DNA of 64,000 nt from Rhodococcus sp. 14-2483-1-2 (GCF_002259405.1 NZ_NPFW01000007.1:186001-250000); one strand, 5' to 3'. Counted from the first letter of the stretch, positions 25,224-34,761 are shown. A program made the numbers and translations. Notes: a model not told the origin generated them from the letters alone.

Positions 25224-26759
25224 TCATCGCGACGGAAGCATGCTCTCGGCGGCCCGTAGCGGTTCCCGCGGCCGTTCGAAGCGGCCCGGGACCATCGTGA
25301 AATCGCCCTGCTCGACGCCTCTGAGCTGGTTGACGTACTGGGTGGCGAAACCGGGGAACATGGTTGCGTTGAAGCCGTCCTCGGTGAGATACCAACTGCT
25401 GCAACCCGAATTCCAGGTCGTCTTGGCCAGCTTGCGCTGCATCTCCTCGTTGTACGCATCCTGAACGTCCTGGCGCACGTCGGCGCTGTGCAGATTGCCG
25501 TCGAGAACCAGGGAGATCGCCTCGACGAGGTAGTCGATCTGGGCCTCCATGTACACCAGGGCGGAGCTGTGCCCTGGTCCGGAGTTCGGGCCGAAGGTGA
25601 AGTACATGTTCGGGTAGCCCGACACAGCGATGCTCTTGTACGCCTTGGCCCCTGCGCTCCACTCGTCGGCCAGCACCCGACCGTCGCGCCCGGTGATCGG
25701 GATGGGCGTCCCGGTGTTGGACACGTCGAATCCGGTGGCGAACACGATGGCGTCGAACTGATGCTCGATGCCTTCCACGGTGCGAATGCCCTTGGGCGAG
25801 AGCGTTGCGATCGGCCACGTGACCAGCGTGCAGTTCGGCTTCTGCAATGCCGGGTAGTAATCGCTGGTCATCAACAGTCGCTTGCAGCCGGCCCTGAACC
25901 GCGGAGTCAGCTGACGCCGCAGCCATGGATCGCGAACCTGACGCCGCAGATGGGCGCGACCGACCAGTTCGACGATGCGGGTCAGCGGGGTCTTCCAGAC
26001 GACACCGAGGGCGACGGACTCGTGGCCCCAGAACCACAGCGAACGCGCGATGGTCTGAGCCTGCGGGTACCGAGCGTATCGACGCTTGGTGCCGCCCTGT
26101 GTCTTTCGGTTCACTCTCGGCAGCGTCCAACCGGGCGTGCGCTGAAACACCTTCACCGTGTCGGCGATCTTCACCAGTTCCGGAACGATCTGCACCGCGC
26201 TCGCCCCGGTTCCGACCACGGCGACCTTCTTACCCTCGAAGTCGTAGTCGTGATCCCACCGAGCACTGTGGATCTTGTGCCCCTCGTAGGTGTCGATGCC
26301 CCGGATGTTCGGCAGGCTGGCATTGGCGAGCGGCCCCGACGCCATCACCACCGTGCGCGCTCGAACATCGGGGTGCCCGTCGATGCTCAGGTGCCAATGC
26401 CCGGCCGCCTCGTTCCAGATGATGTCGACCACATTGTGCCCGAATCGAATACGCGACTCGATGTCGAACTCGTCCACCATCGTGTGGATGTAGTCGAGAA
26501 TCTCACCGCTACCGGAGTAGGTGTGCGACCAGTTCGGATTCGGCGCGAAGCTGTACGAGTACAACCTGGACGGGATGTCGCAGGCTGCACCCGGATAGGT
26601 GTTGTCGCGCCACGTTCCCCCGACCGCACTACCGCGTTCGAGGATGACGAAGTTGTCGATACCTTTGTTGCGCAGTCGGATAGCGGAACCTATTCCGGCG
26701 AAACCTGCACCGACGATCACCGCGTCGAGGACACCTTCGCGCGCATCGAGCTCGCTCAT
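25224..26759 (-). CDS. Flavin-binding monooxygenase, Baeyer-Villiger type
   Basis: 511 residues from ATG 26759, which overlaps the stop of the upstream gene (ATGA). Two Rossmann motifs, VGAGFAGIGSA (FAD) and VVGTGASAVQ (NADPH), flank the family fingerprint YEGHKIHSARWDHD (FxGxxxHxxxW). Oxidises ketones or heteroatoms using NADPH and oxygen in the cytoplasm. Last gene of a four-gene minus-strand operon with a diiron-like protein, an SDR and a lipase-type hydrolase. The set resembles the mycobacterial mymA operon (MymA, LipR, SadH). Confidence 0.85.
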   Translation of the reverse strand: MSELDAREGVLDAVIVGAGFAGIGSAIRLRNKGIDNFVILERGSAVGGTWRDNTYPGAACDIPSRLYSYSFAPNPNWSHTYSGSGEILDYIHTMVDEFDIESRIRFGHNVVDIIWNEAAGHWHLSIDGHPDVRARTVVMASGPLANASLPNIRGIDTYEGHKIHSARWDHDYDFEGKKVAVVGTGASAVQIVPELVKIADTVKVFQRTPGWTLPRVNRKTQGGTKRRYARYPQAQTIARSLWFWGHESVALGVVWKTPLTRIVELVGRAHLRRQVRDPWLRRQLTPRFRAGCKRLLMTSDYYPALQKPNCTLVTWPIATLSPKGIRTVEGIEHQFDAIVFATGFDVSNTGTPIPITGRDGRVLADEWSAGAKAYKSIAVSGYPNMYFTFGPNSGPGHSSALVYMEAQIDYLVEAISLVLDGNLHSADVRQDVQDAYNEEMQRKLAKTTWNSGCSSWYLTEDGFNATMFPGFATQYVNQLRGVEQGDFTMVPGRFERPREPLRAAESMLPSR

Positions 26760-27676
26760 GCGACGGGCTCGTAGGTCAGTTCCTTGGCCCAGGTCGGCTC
26801 GGAATTGAGAGTCTTGCTCGGGTACCGGCGAGTGAGCTTCACCAGGCCGTCCGCCAGGAGGTGATACGGGTGCTTGCGATTGATGACGATGCTGCCGTGC
26901 CACTGCACTATTCGGTACATCGGCACACGCAGTGCCTCGGGGCTACGCTGCCCGACACTGCGGAATCGCTTCATCGCGGTGTACAGGCGCTCCTCGTCGA
27001 CGCCCATCTCGACGATGTTGTCGCGCATCTTGTTCAGCAGCGGGATGTACCGCAGCGTGCCGACGATGAGGGCCGGGTTCATCCATGCACCGACGGTGTC
27101 GACCAGAATCTTGCGCATCCGCGAATGCCCGAGAAGCTCGATCACGGCGAAATCGACTGCCAAATGCCGTGATTCGTCGGAGTTGATCTTCTTGAAGACT
27201 GCCTGACACACCGGATCGTCGATCTCGTCCATGATGAACTTGACCAACGCACCGTCCAGCGCGACCTCGAGCATGGGAATCACGGTTCCCAGCACGGCCA
27301 GAGACAACCCGTCCGAGTGCTTGTCGAGCCAGTCGATGACGAGCTTGACGTTGATGTTGGGCTCGGGCATCTCGTCACCGTCGAGCATGCCCCAGCGTCG
27401 CATGAGAGCGAGCTCGGCATTGGCGTGCTTCTGTTCTTCGGCGTGGAAGTAGCGGTAGATCTCTGCCAGCGTCTCGTTCGGGGCCTTGAGCGCCATGGCC
27501 GCGAAGCCCCGAGCGCCGACGTTCTCGATCCACATCAGATCGGACATGAAGGGCTTGAGCTTGGCGTGCAGTTCCGGACTGATGGTCTCCGCACCCGGGC
27601 CGTCCCAGTCGATGTCGGCCAGCGCCCATTGACGGTCCTTGATCTTGGTCAACATGTCTTCGAAATCCATTGCCAT
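26756..27676 (-). CDS. Ferritin-like diiron protein, possible oxygenase or desaturase
   Basis: 306 residues from ATG 27676 (AGGAG upstream; ATG 27670 is an alternative). It carries two Glu/ExxH half-sites of the ferritin-like fold: Glu51 (WIENVG) with HAEEQKHANAE (Glu81, His84), then EVALDGALVKFIMDE with NSDESRHLAVD. This ligand set is that of a carboxylate-bridged diiron site. The protein could be an oxygenase, reductase or desaturase component. A ferredoxin reductase, the usual electron donor, is encoded divergently 2 kb away. Starts 1 nt from the SDR stop and overlaps the monooxygenase gene by 4 nt. Confidence 0.7.
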   Translation of the reverse strand: MAMDFEDMLTKIKDRQWALADIDWDGPGAETISPELHAKLKPFMSDLMWIENVGARGFAAMALKAPNETLAEIYRYFHAEEQKHANAELALMRRWGMLDGDEMPEPNINVKLVIDWLDKHSDGLSLAVLGTVIPMLEVALDGALVKFIMDEIDDPVCQAVFKKINSDESRHLAVDFAVIELLGHSRMRKILVDTVGAWMNPALIVGTLRYIPLLNKMRDNIVEMGVDEERLYTAMKRFRSVGQRSPEALRVPMYRIVQWHGSIVINRKHPYHLLADGLVKLTRRYPSKTLNSEPTWAKELTYEPVA

Positions 27677-27677
27677 A

Positions 27678-28556
27678 TCAGGCTCCTGTGGTTGTCGAGG
27701 TGAGGGATTCGTTCTTCGCCGGCTCCTGCTCGGCGGGCATCACACGATTGAGCAACCCGAGAAAACGCACGTACACCGCGGGCAGCAGTCTCTTGAATCG
27801 CCAGACGGCCTTGGCGTCGAACTGGGGAACGACGTAGAGCCGACCCTTGTCGAAGGCATCGAGTGTTCGGGCAGCGATCTTGTCCGGTGAGCGTCCGGTC
27901 CAGCGCATCGCGAACTCGGCCAGCCGTGACGAACTCGCGGTGATCCGGCCGTCGACGGCAACGTTGGTCTTGACGAACGTGGGGCACAGAACCGATATCC
28001 GCACACCGGTACCCGACAGTTCCGCCGCCATCGTCTCCGACAGCGACATCACCGCGGATTTGCCGACGTTGTAGGGACCCATCAGCGGCGCGGCGGCAAA
28101 GCCTGCGGCGGAGGCGACGTTGATGATTCCGCCCTCACCGGCTGCCCGCAGCGCAGGCGTGAACACCTCGCAGCCGTGGATCACGCCCCACAGGTTGATC
28201 CCCAGAGCCCAGTTCCAATCTTCGAAACCGATGTCGCCGACGGGCTTTCCGCCGATTCCGACGCCTGCGTTGTTGATGAGCACCGTGGTGGGTCCGTCGA
28301 ATTCGACGCCGGCACGAAGCGCCAGTTCCTCGACGTTCTCGCGTACCGACACATCGCACTCGACGGCGTATCCGGTGGCACCGAGGGCGTTCACCATCGC
28401 TACCGTCTCCTGTGCGCGCGGCAACGAGATGTCGGCGCACATGACGGCTCCTCCGCGTCGAGCCAGCTCGAGGGCGAAGGCCCGGCCGATGCCGCTGCCT
28501 GCGCCGGTCACTACCGCTCTCGACCCGTACGAGGGTTTTCCGGTCTTGCTTCTCAT
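27678..28556 (-). CDS. Short-chain dehydrogenase/reductase
   Basis: 292 residues. Classical SDR: cofactor motif TGAGSGIG at residues 17-24, NNAGVG, the catalytic Ser in VASAAGF and Tyr/Lys in YNVGK, then LCPTFVKTNV. The acidic residue after strand 2 (ADIS) suggests NAD(H). The extended C-terminal part with RFKRLLPAVYVRFLGLLNRVM fits SadH-like enzymes acting on long or lipid substrates. ATGA overlap with the upstream hydrolase. Confidence 0.87.
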   Translation of the reverse strand: MRSKTGKPSYGSRAVVTGAGSGIGRAFALELARRGGAVMCADISLPRAQETVAMVNALGATGYAVECDVSVRENVEELALRAGVEFDGPTTVLINNAGVGIGGKPVGDIGFEDWNWALGINLWGVIHGCEVFTPALRAAGEGGIINVASAAGFAAAPLMGPYNVGKSAVMSLSETMAAELSGTGVRISVLCPTFVKTNVAVDGRITASSSRLAEFAMRWTGRSPDKIAARTLDAFDKGRLYVVPQFDAKAVWRFKRLLPAVYVRFLGLLNRVMPAEQEPAKNESLTSTTTGA

Positions 28557-29560
28557 CGACCTACCTGTTCCTTCGAATCATGTTGCACTGCTTGGTTGTC
28601 GAGTGTGTGGGCGATGAACTCGGCTGCATGCTCGAGCGCGTGAGCGGCCTCGGGGATCAGCCGCGGGAGAGCTTGGAACACGTGCATCTGGTCGGGCCAG
28701 ATCTCGAGTTCGCTTCGTCCGCCTGCCGCCTCGATCATCGTGTGCAGGTGCCGCGCATCGCCTCGCAGCATCTCGGTTCCGCCCACCTGGATGAGCGTGG
28801 GCGGCAGATCGCGCATGCGGGCGAGATCGAGCCGTAACCGCGGGAGGCTCGAGTCGTGACCGTCCGTGTAGAGCGCCACGAGTCCTCGCGCTGCCTTCGC
28901 CGAGATCATCGGATCCTTGCGCGTGCGCTCCATCCGCGCCGAGAGCTCGAAGTCGAGATCCACCAGCGGCGAGAACAACACCATCGCGCCGGGCTGCGGC
29001 GTTCCGGTCCGGTCGTTCTCGATGAGCAGGTCGGCGGCGAGGTGACCGCCGGCGGAGTCCCCGGCGATGACGATGTTCGCCGCGTCGTACCCCTGGCCGA
29101 GTAGCCAGCGGTAGGCGGCTTCGAGGTCGTCGGCGGCGGCGGGAAACGGGTGTTCCGGGGCCAACCGGTAGTCGACCGTGAACACGGGCAGGCCGGTCGA
29201 GCTGGACAATCGCGCGGTCAGGCCACGATGGGTCCGTGCCGAACAGATGACGTATGCACTGCCGTGGATGTAGAGAATCACCCGGGGTCCCGGGGCCAGT
29301 CCGGGCGCGCGTACCCATTCCCCGCGCACCGGGCCGTCGGCGACGAGGTCCACTCTCGTTCCCTTCGGAACGGGACCGAAGAGGTTCATCGAGGTGGCGA
29401 CGAGGCGTCGGGAGAACTCTATGCCGCCTCGGGACGTCGGAAGCAGGTTGGTGATCGGACGCAGAGTCAGCCGAGTCGTCAAGGCAGCCAGCCGAGTTCG
29501 TCGGGAACCCGCCGCGAAGGCACCGCGAGGCAGGTAGTCGTGGTTTGTGGTGGAAGTCAC
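28553..29560 (-). CDS. Alpha/beta hydrolase, hormone-sensitive-lipase family (LipR-like)
   Basis: 335 residues from GTG 29560, with GAAGG about 10 nt upstream on its strand. HSL-family blocks: VILYIHGSAYVICSARTHRG (oxyanion motif, HGS instead of HGG), VDYRLAPEHPFPAA, the nucleophile in VIAGDSAGGHLA, and late Asp/His (QVGGTEMLRGDA, DQMHVFQ). Hydrolyses esters of short or medium acyl chains. First gene of the four-gene minus-strand operon and divergent from the ferredoxin-reductase/mce operon. Confidence 0.85.
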   Translation of the reverse strand: MTSTTNHDYLPRGAFAAGSRRTRLAALTTRLTLRPITNLLPTSRGGIEFSRRLVATSMNLFGPVPKGTRVDLVADGPVRGEWVRAPGLAPGPRVILYIHGSAYVICSARTHRGLTARLSSSTGLPVFTVDYRLAPEHPFPAAADDLEAAYRWLLGQGYDAANIVIAGDSAGGHLAADLLIENDRTGTPQPGAMVLFSPLVDLDFELSARMERTRKDPMISAKAARGLVALYTDGHDSSLPRLRLDLARMRDLPPTLIQVGGTEMLRGDARHLHTMIEAAGGRSELEIWPDQMHVFQALPRLIPEAAHALEHAAEFIAHTLDNQAVQHDSKEQVGR

Positions 29561-29583
29561 CTCGTCACCTTCACTGGCTATTC

Positions 29584-29599
29584 GCCATTTGTCAATGGC
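29584..29599. promoter_or_regulatory. Imperfect palindrome in the hydrolase / reductase divergent promoter
   Basis: GCCATT at 29584-29589 and AATGGC at 29594-29599 with a 4-nt centre. On the minus strand the site reads GCCATTGACA, which also occurs in the perfect inverted repeat before the second monooxygenase gene (44334-44363). It contains a TTGACA -35-like hexamer for the minus-strand operon. Operator or promoter element, not decided. Confidence 0.4.
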
Positions 29600-29669
29600 C
29601 TATTAATTAGTGGTCCAGTGTGCAAGAGTGACGACCGACACAACGAAGCAAGCCGGAAGGAGGGAGTAC

Positions 29670-30764
29670 GTGACGATGTTCGGGAACGCAGCACCGGCAG
29701 ACCTCGATGCGTCTGCCGTCGGTCACGAGGACAGAATCTTCGAGTTGGAGATCGCCGAGGTGACCCACGAAACCGAGGATGCGATCTCCCTCGGCTTTGC
29801 GGTTCCCGCGCACCGGGAACCGCACTTTCGGTACGAGCCCGGGCAATTTCTCACCCTCGAGATTCCGTGCACCGACGGCGGCTCGGTTGCCCGCTGCTAT
29901 TCCTTCTCCAGCTCCCCGGTACGCGACCCGTACCCCACCGTGACCGTGAAGCGAATCCAGGACGGGGTAGCGTCACACTGGTTGCACGACAATGCTGTTC
30001 GCGGGATGCGGCTCAAGGCATTGAAGCCGTCGGGCATGTTCGGACCCGAGAACTGGGACGTCGACTTCGTCCTTCTGGCCGCAGGCAGCGGAATCACCCC
30101 GATGATGTCGATCATCAAGACCGCCCTGTTGCGGCACGACAACCGGATCACCCTCGTCTATGCCAATCAGAACCGCGACTCGGTGATCTTCGCTGAGCAA
30201 CTGACCGAACTGCAGTCTCGCTTTCCCGAACGACTCGAGGTGCACCACTGGTACGCCTCGGAATCGGGGTTGCCCACCGCTGCAGGACTGGCCTCGACGG
30301 GCGCGACCGTTCCGGCCGACTGCGAGGCCTTCCTGTGCGGTCCCCCGCAGTACATGAACGTCGCCGAGGAGTGGCTCGCCCGCACCGGCACGGTCGCACG
30401 TAGAACACATCGAGAGGTCTTTTCCTCCTTCGACTCCAACCCGTTTCGGGACGACAGGACCGCAACTGCTCACGAATCGGGTGCGAACTCCGTCACCGCT
30501 CGGGTCGAGATCGACGGGACCGAGACCGAGTTCGCCTGGAGTGCGGGCACCAAGCTTCTCGACCGCCTCCTCGAACTCGGTCTCGACGCGCCGTACGTCT
30601 GCCGCGAAGGAACCTGCGGCGGCTGCGCGTACACGCTCACCGAAGGCACCGTGACGATGCTCGCGAACGAGACGCTCGACGAGCACGAGATGGAACACGG
30701 GGTGCGATTGGCATGTCAGTCCGTGCCAGAGTCCCAGACGGTCCGCGCGGTGTTCGACCGCTGA
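29670..30764 (+). CDS. Ferredoxin reductase with C-terminal 2Fe-2S domain (KshB/PaaE type)
   Basis: 364 residues from GTG 29670, preceded by a strong GGAAGGAGGG; ATG 29676 is close by, and upstream GTGs at 29610 and 29628 lack such a site. Order: FAD domain (RCYSFSSSPV), NAD domain (LLAAGSGITPMMSI, FLCGPPQYM), then a plant-type 2Fe-2S domain (CREGTCGGC plus a late Cys in LACQSV). It passes electrons from NAD(P)H to an oxygenase, as KshB does for 3-ketosteroid hydroxylase. No Rieske oxygenase is in the window. The next gene starts on its stop codon (TGATG), tying it to the mce importer. Confidence 0.85.
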   Translation: MTMFGNAAPADLDASAVGHEDRIFELEIAEVTHETEDAISLGFAVPAHREPHFRYEPGQFLTLEIPCTDGGSVARCYSFSSSPVRDPYPTVTVKRIQDGVASHWLHDNAVRGMRLKALKPSGMFGPENWDVDFVLLAAGSGITPMMSIIKTALLRHDNRITLVYANQNRDSVIFAEQLTELQSRFPERLEVHHWYASESGLPTAAGLASTGATVPADCEAFLCGPPQYMNVAEEWLARTGTVARRTHREVFSSFDSNPFRDDRTATAHESGANSVTARVEIDGTETEFAWSAGTKLLDRLLELGLDAPYVCREGTCGGCAYTLTEGTVTMLANETLDEHEMEHGVRLACQSVPESQTVRAVFDR

Positions 30765-31585
30765 TGCCCAACGCGATGGGCCGGATGGCCTCGAATTACC
30801 TTCGGCAGCACCCCGTTGTCGCGATCTCCACTTTCGGCCGCCAGATGGGGATGGGTGTCAGGGCCGGGAGATCACTGACCTCGGACATCGTCCACCGGAC
30901 GTTTCCCTTCTCCGAATTCATCCGCCAATGTGCGTTCATGGCAAGCACATCGGTCATCCCGACCTTGCTGGTCGCGATCCCCTTCGGAGTCATCGTGTCG
31001 GTTCAGGTCGGTGCCATCGCAGGCCAGGTCGGTGCCACCTCGTTCGCCGGTGCCGCGAACGGTCTCGGCATCATCCGTCAGGGCGCGCCGTTGGTGACCG
31101 CGCTGCTGATGGCCGGGGCGGTCGGGTCGGCGGTGTGCGCGGACCTGGGTTCTCGCACGATCAGGGACGAGATCGACGCGATGGAAGTCATGGCCATCTC
31201 GCCGCTGCAACGACTCGTCGTGCCACGATTGGCCGCCGCGATGCTGGTCAGTGTGTTGCTCTGCGGCAGCGTCTGCTTCGTCGGATTCATCACCGGCTAC
31301 ATGTTCAACGTGTTCGTTCAGTCCGGTACACCGGGTAGCTATCTGGGTACTTTCGCGGCCTTCGCCACCATCGGTGATCTGGTGCTGGCTCTGATCAAGT
31401 CCGTCGTCTTCGGCGCGATCGTGGCAATAGTGGCCTGCGACAAGGGGTTGACCACTCGCGGTGGACCCGGTGGTGTGGCCAACTCGGTCAACGCGGCCGT
31501 GGTCAGTTCGGTGATCCTGCTCTTCGCTGTCAACGTCCTGTTCACCCAGCTCTACACCATCGTGTTCCCGGCTCGGTTGATCTGA
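30764..31585 (+). CDS. yrbEA: YrbE/MlaE permease, first subunit of Mce importer
   Basis: 273 residues from ATG 30764, sharing one base with the reductase stop; the longer frame from 30713 would overlap that gene by 52 nt. Five or six hydrophobic helices with family blocks SGTPGSYLG and LIKSVVFGAIVAIVACDKGL, and RDEIDAMEVMAISPLQRL, the cytoplasmic coupling-helix segment that contacts the ATPase. Together with YrbEB it forms the permease. The ATPase (MceG) is not encoded here, as is usual for these loci. Confidence 0.9.
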   Translation: MPNAMGRMASNYLRQHPVVAISTFGRQMGMGVRAGRSLTSDIVHRTFPFSEFIRQCAFMASTSVIPTLLVAIPFGVIVSVQVGAIAGQVGATSFAGAANGLGIIRQGAPLVTALLMAGAVGSAVCADLGSRTIRDEIDAMEVMAISPLQRLVVPRLAAAMLVSVLLCGSVCFVGFITGYMFNVFVQSGTPGSYLGTFAAFATIGDLVLALIKSVVFGAIVAIVACDKGLTTRGGPGGVANSVNAAVVSSVILLFAVNVLFTQLYTIVFPARLI

Positions 31586-31586
31586 C

Positions 31587-32453
31587 ATGGCCACTCGCTA
31601 CACACCGCCGCTGCTACGCCCCCTCGTCGGCGCGGCGAACGCCGCGGTCGCCGCACCGACGCGCGCCCTGGCCACGTTGGGCCACCAGGCGACCTTCCTG
31701 AGCCGATCCGTTGGATCGATGCCCTACACGGTGCGGCGGTACCGGCCCGAGCTGTGGCGTCTGCTCTCGGACGTGAGCTGGGGAAACGGTGCCATCGTCG
31801 TCGGTGGCGGCACCATCGGAGTGATCGTTCTCCTCGGAGCCTTCGCCGGAGCCACCGTCGGCATCGAGGGCTACACCGCGCTGAATCTTCTGGGCATGGG
31901 CCCGTTGACCGGGGCAGTGTCCGCGTTCGGCACCACCCGAGAACTTGCTCCTCTGATCGCTGCCATCGGGTTCGCAGCCCAGGCCGGTTGTCGCTTCACC
32001 GCGCAACTGGGTTCGATGCGAATCGGTGAGGAGATCGACGCGCTCGAGTCACTCGCGATCGACCCCTTGGCGTATCTGGTCAGCACCCGAATGATGGCCG
32101 CCGTCATCGCAATTCTGCCGCTGTACGTTCTCGGACTGAGCGCGAGCTACCTCACGGCTCAGATCGTGGTCGGGGTGCAGAGCGGCCAATCCGCGGGCAC
32201 GTACCTGCACTACTTCCATTCGTTCCTGTCCGTCCAGGACGTCCTGTACTCGGTGACCAAAGCTGTTGTCTTCGTTCTTCTCACGACGATAATCCAGTGC
32301 TACTACGGGTACTACGCGTCCGGCGGCCCCGAAGGAGTCGGGGTGGCGGCAGGCAAGGCGATTCGTACCAGCATCATCGTCGTCATCTTCGTCAACACGT
32401 TGATGACCCTTGCGATGTGGGGATCCGATCCCGGCATCAGGATCTCGGGATAG
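31587..32453 (+). CDS. yrbEB: YrbE/MlaE permease, second subunit of Mce importer
   Basis: 288 residues from ATG 31587, 1 nt after the previous gene. Same fold as its neighbour, with IAAIGFAAQAGCRFTAQLGS, the coupling segment RIGEEIDALESLAIDPLAYL and SVTKAVVFVLLTTIIQCYYG. An N-terminal stretch of about 65 residues precedes the first helix, as in other YrbEB proteins. Works with YrbEA in the inner membrane. Confidence 0.9.
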   Translation: MATRYTPPLLRPLVGAANAAVAAPTRALATLGHQATFLSRSVGSMPYTVRRYRPELWRLLSDVSWGNGAIVVGGGTIGVIVLLGAFAGATVGIEGYTALNLLGMGPLTGAVSAFGTTRELAPLIAAIGFAAQAGCRFTAQLGSMRIGEEIDALESLAIDPLAYLVSTRMMAAVIAILPLYVLGLSASYLTAQIVVGVQSGQSAGTYLHYFHSFLSVQDVLYSVTKAVVFVLLTTIIQCYYGYYASGGPEGVGVAAGKAIRTSIIVVIFVNTLMTLAMWGSDPGIRISG

Positions 32454-32461
32454 GGGCCGGG

Positions 32462-33739
32462 ATGTTCGATGTGGGAGGGCGCGCACCGTCGATGTCCGCG
32501 CTCGTGATCCGGGGCCTGTGCGTGTTCCTGCTGTTCAGCACCATCGCAGGGCTTCTGCTGGCGCGTTACACGGGTGTCTGGCGCAACACCGTCGACGTCG
32601 TCGCGTCGATGTCCACACTCGGAGACGGTCTGCCGCAGAATGCGGACGTCAAATTCCGCGGAGTTCTGGTCGGCGCGGTTGCCGGGGTGGACAGCGATCC
32701 CACCGGCAACAGCACCGTGGAAATTCGGTTGAATCCCGCACGCGCCGAGACGATCCCGGACACCGTCACCGCACGGGTCGTGCCCAGCAACATCTTCGCC
32801 GTTTCCTCGATCGAACTGGTGGATACCGGCGGCGGACGGAGCATCGAGGCGGGCGCAACCATTCCTGGCGACGCCTCACAGGAAACGCTGGAACTGCAGA
32901 CCGCGATGACGAGTCTGCGCAACGTGCTGACCGCAGTCGACCCCGAGAAGTCGAGTTCGGTGCTGTCCACGCTCGCCGACGCTCTGGACGGCCGCGGTGA
33001 ATCGATCGGCTCCACCATCTCGACAGCCAGTGAGTACCTGACCACACTCCGAGCCGAAATGCCGGATCTCACTTCCGATATCGACCTGCTCGACACCTCG
33101 ATCGGCAGCCTGAGCAGAACGGCACCGCTGTTGTTGGACACCTTGGAAAGTTCGCTGATTCCCGCGGCGACCATTGCGGAGAAGCGCGATCAGCTGACGC
33201 AATTCCTGACCAGCGCGGCCGGTTCCACGTCGAGTCTCGACGCGGCGCTGGCACCCAACCTGTCCGGGGCGATTTCGTTGGTTCGAGACCTGGACCCGGT
33301 CATGGGAGCTCTGGCCGTCAACGGAGACGACCTTCCTGCCGGTGTGCGGGAGTTCGGCCGAACGTTGGAAGGCTTCAACCGCGCCTTCACCGGCCCCAAC
33401 GGGCGACTGATCTGGTCGATCGACATCACCGCCACCCCATTCACTCCGTACACCCGGGAAGATTGCCCCCGCTACGGCGACATGGCCGGAGCCAGCTGCT
33501 CCACTGCACCGCCGTCGCGAGCCTCGGGCGGCGACGCGCTGGGCGGCACGAGTGTTCCGGCGGAGGGAATCTCGTACTCGCCGGGCAACATCGGATCCGT
33601 CGGCAGCGACGAGGAGAAGGCCGCAATCGGCGATGTGCTCGGCAGGCCGGCCGATCCCACCTCGATCATTCTCCTCGGGCCGCTGCTGCGCGGGCAGACC
33701 ATCGCGATCGACAACGCCGATCCGGTCGGTGCACCATGA
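32462..33739 (+). CDS. mceA: Mce protein, subunit A
   Basis: 425 residues from ATG 32462; ATG 32492 is an alternative start. One N-terminal helix (LVIRGLCVFLLFSTIAGLLLA), an MCE domain (VKFRGVLVGAVAGV), then a long helical region and an unstructured C-terminal tail. Mce subunits assemble into a hetero-hexameric channel that carries lipids across the envelope. Eight nt after yrbEB. Confidence 0.87.
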   Translation: MFDVGGRAPSMSALVIRGLCVFLLFSTIAGLLLARYTGVWRNTVDVVASMSTLGDGLPQNADVKFRGVLVGAVAGVDSDPTGNSTVEIRLNPARAETIPDTVTARVVPSNIFAVSSIELVDTGGGRSIEAGATIPGDASQETLELQTAMTSLRNVLTAVDPEKSSSVLSTLADALDGRGESIGSTISTASEYLTTLRAEMPDLTSDIDLLDTSIGSLSRTAPLLLDTLESSLIPAATIAEKRDQLTQFLTSAAGSTSSLDAALAPNLSGAISLVRDLDPVMGALAVNGDDLPAGVREFGRTLEGFNRAFTGPNGRLIWSIDITATPFTPYTREDCPRYGDMAGASCSTAPPSRASGGDALGGTSVPAEGISYSPGNIGSVGSDEEKAAIGDVLGRPADPTSIILLGPLLRGQTIAIDNADPVGAP

Positions 33740-34761
33740 CGTCGATTCGCAGGCCCCTGATCGGATTCGGCATCTTTATGGTCTTGGCCATCGCGGTGAC
33801 CACGCTGATCTGGACCACCCTCGGCCGTTCGGTGGCAGGTGAAACCGAGACGTACGCTGCGCTTTTCGAGGATGCATCAGGCCTACAGAGCGGCGACGAC
33901 GTCCGGATCGCCGGTGTGCGCGTGGGCAAAGTGGAGGATGTGTCGCTCGACGGAAACACCGCACGAGCGCAATTCGTCCTCGAGCGCGGCCAGACCGTGT
34001 ACGAGAACACTACGATCTCGATCAAGTACCAGAATCTGATCGGTCAGCGCTACCTCGCCCTCGACACCATCGGGCAATCCACCGGTACGGTCGAGCCGGG
34101 TGCAACCATCGGGATCGAGCGCACCGAGCCGTCGTTCGATGTCTCCGCTCTCCTCAACGGCTTCCAACCACTGTTCAGCGTGCTCGACCCCCAGCAGGTC
34201 AATTCGTTGTCCGAGTCCATCGTTGCCACCCTGCAGGGAGACGGCGTCTCGATCAGCACTCTGGTGGTGCAAAGTGCCTCGTTGGCAGCAGAATTCGCGG
34301 AGAAGGACGAAATACTCGGTCTGATCGTAGCCAACCTAGGCCAGGTACTGGCCGAGGTGGCCGATCGCGGTGACGATACGACGGCTCTCATCGAATCCAC
34401 GCAGAGATTGATGACCGATCTCAATGCGCAAGCAGAACCTCTGGCCACCGCGGTGCGCACGATCGGAGATTCCGCCGGTCCCGTCGCCGAGATGGTGGAC
34501 GACGTACGGCCGACGCTCTCGGGCACCATCGATCGACTCGGTGCTACCACCGATCTGGTGAACCGCGACGGCGCGCAATTGAGCACGTCCATCGGGATGC
34601 TGCCCTCGGTGCTCTCGTCGTTCTCGCGCATCACCGAGAACGGAAGCTTCATCAACATGTACGTCTGCAATCTGGACGTCAGTTTCGCCGGACTTCTTTT
34701 TCCACCCGGTGTTTTCAGCCAGGTCGGCGGCACCGCACAGTCGGAGGTCTGCCTCGAATGA
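33736..34761 (+). CDS. mceB: Mce protein, subunit B
   Basis: 341 residues from ATG 33736 (ATGA overlap). N-terminal helix (LIGFGIFMVLAIAVTTLIW), MCE domain with SGLQSGDDVRIAGVRVGKVE and QNLIGQRYLAL, a helical region from about residue 150, and a C-terminal YVCNLDVSFAG typical of subunit B. Exported but held by its N-terminal helix. Confidence 0.9.
   Translation: MTSIRRPLIGFGIFMVLAIAVTTLIWTTLGRSVAGETETYAALFEDASGLQSGDDVRIAGVRVGKVEDVSLDGNTARAQFVLERGQTVYENTTISIKYQNLIGQRYLALDTIGQSTGTVEPGATIGIERTEPSFDVSALLNGFQPLFSVLDPQQVNSLSESIVATLQGDGVSISTLVVQSASLAAEFAEKDEILGLIVANLGQVLAEVADRGDDTTALIESTQRLMTDLNAQAEPLATAVRTIGDSAGPVAEMVDDVRPTLSGTIDRLGATTDLVNRDGAQLSTSIGMLPSVLSSFSRITENGSFINMYVCNLDVSFAGLLFPPGVFSQVGGTAQSEVCLE

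Noticed and set aside
29561-29669. KstR-type steroid operator (TNNAACNNGTTNNA) before the reductase/mce operon
   Set aside because: I saw no such match by eye in this region or in the other promoters of regions 3 and 4, so steroid control cannot be claimed.
29610-29669. Upstream GTG starts for the ferredoxin reductase
   Set aside because: They lack a ribosome-binding site, whereas GGAAGGAGGG lies 5 nt before GTG 29670.
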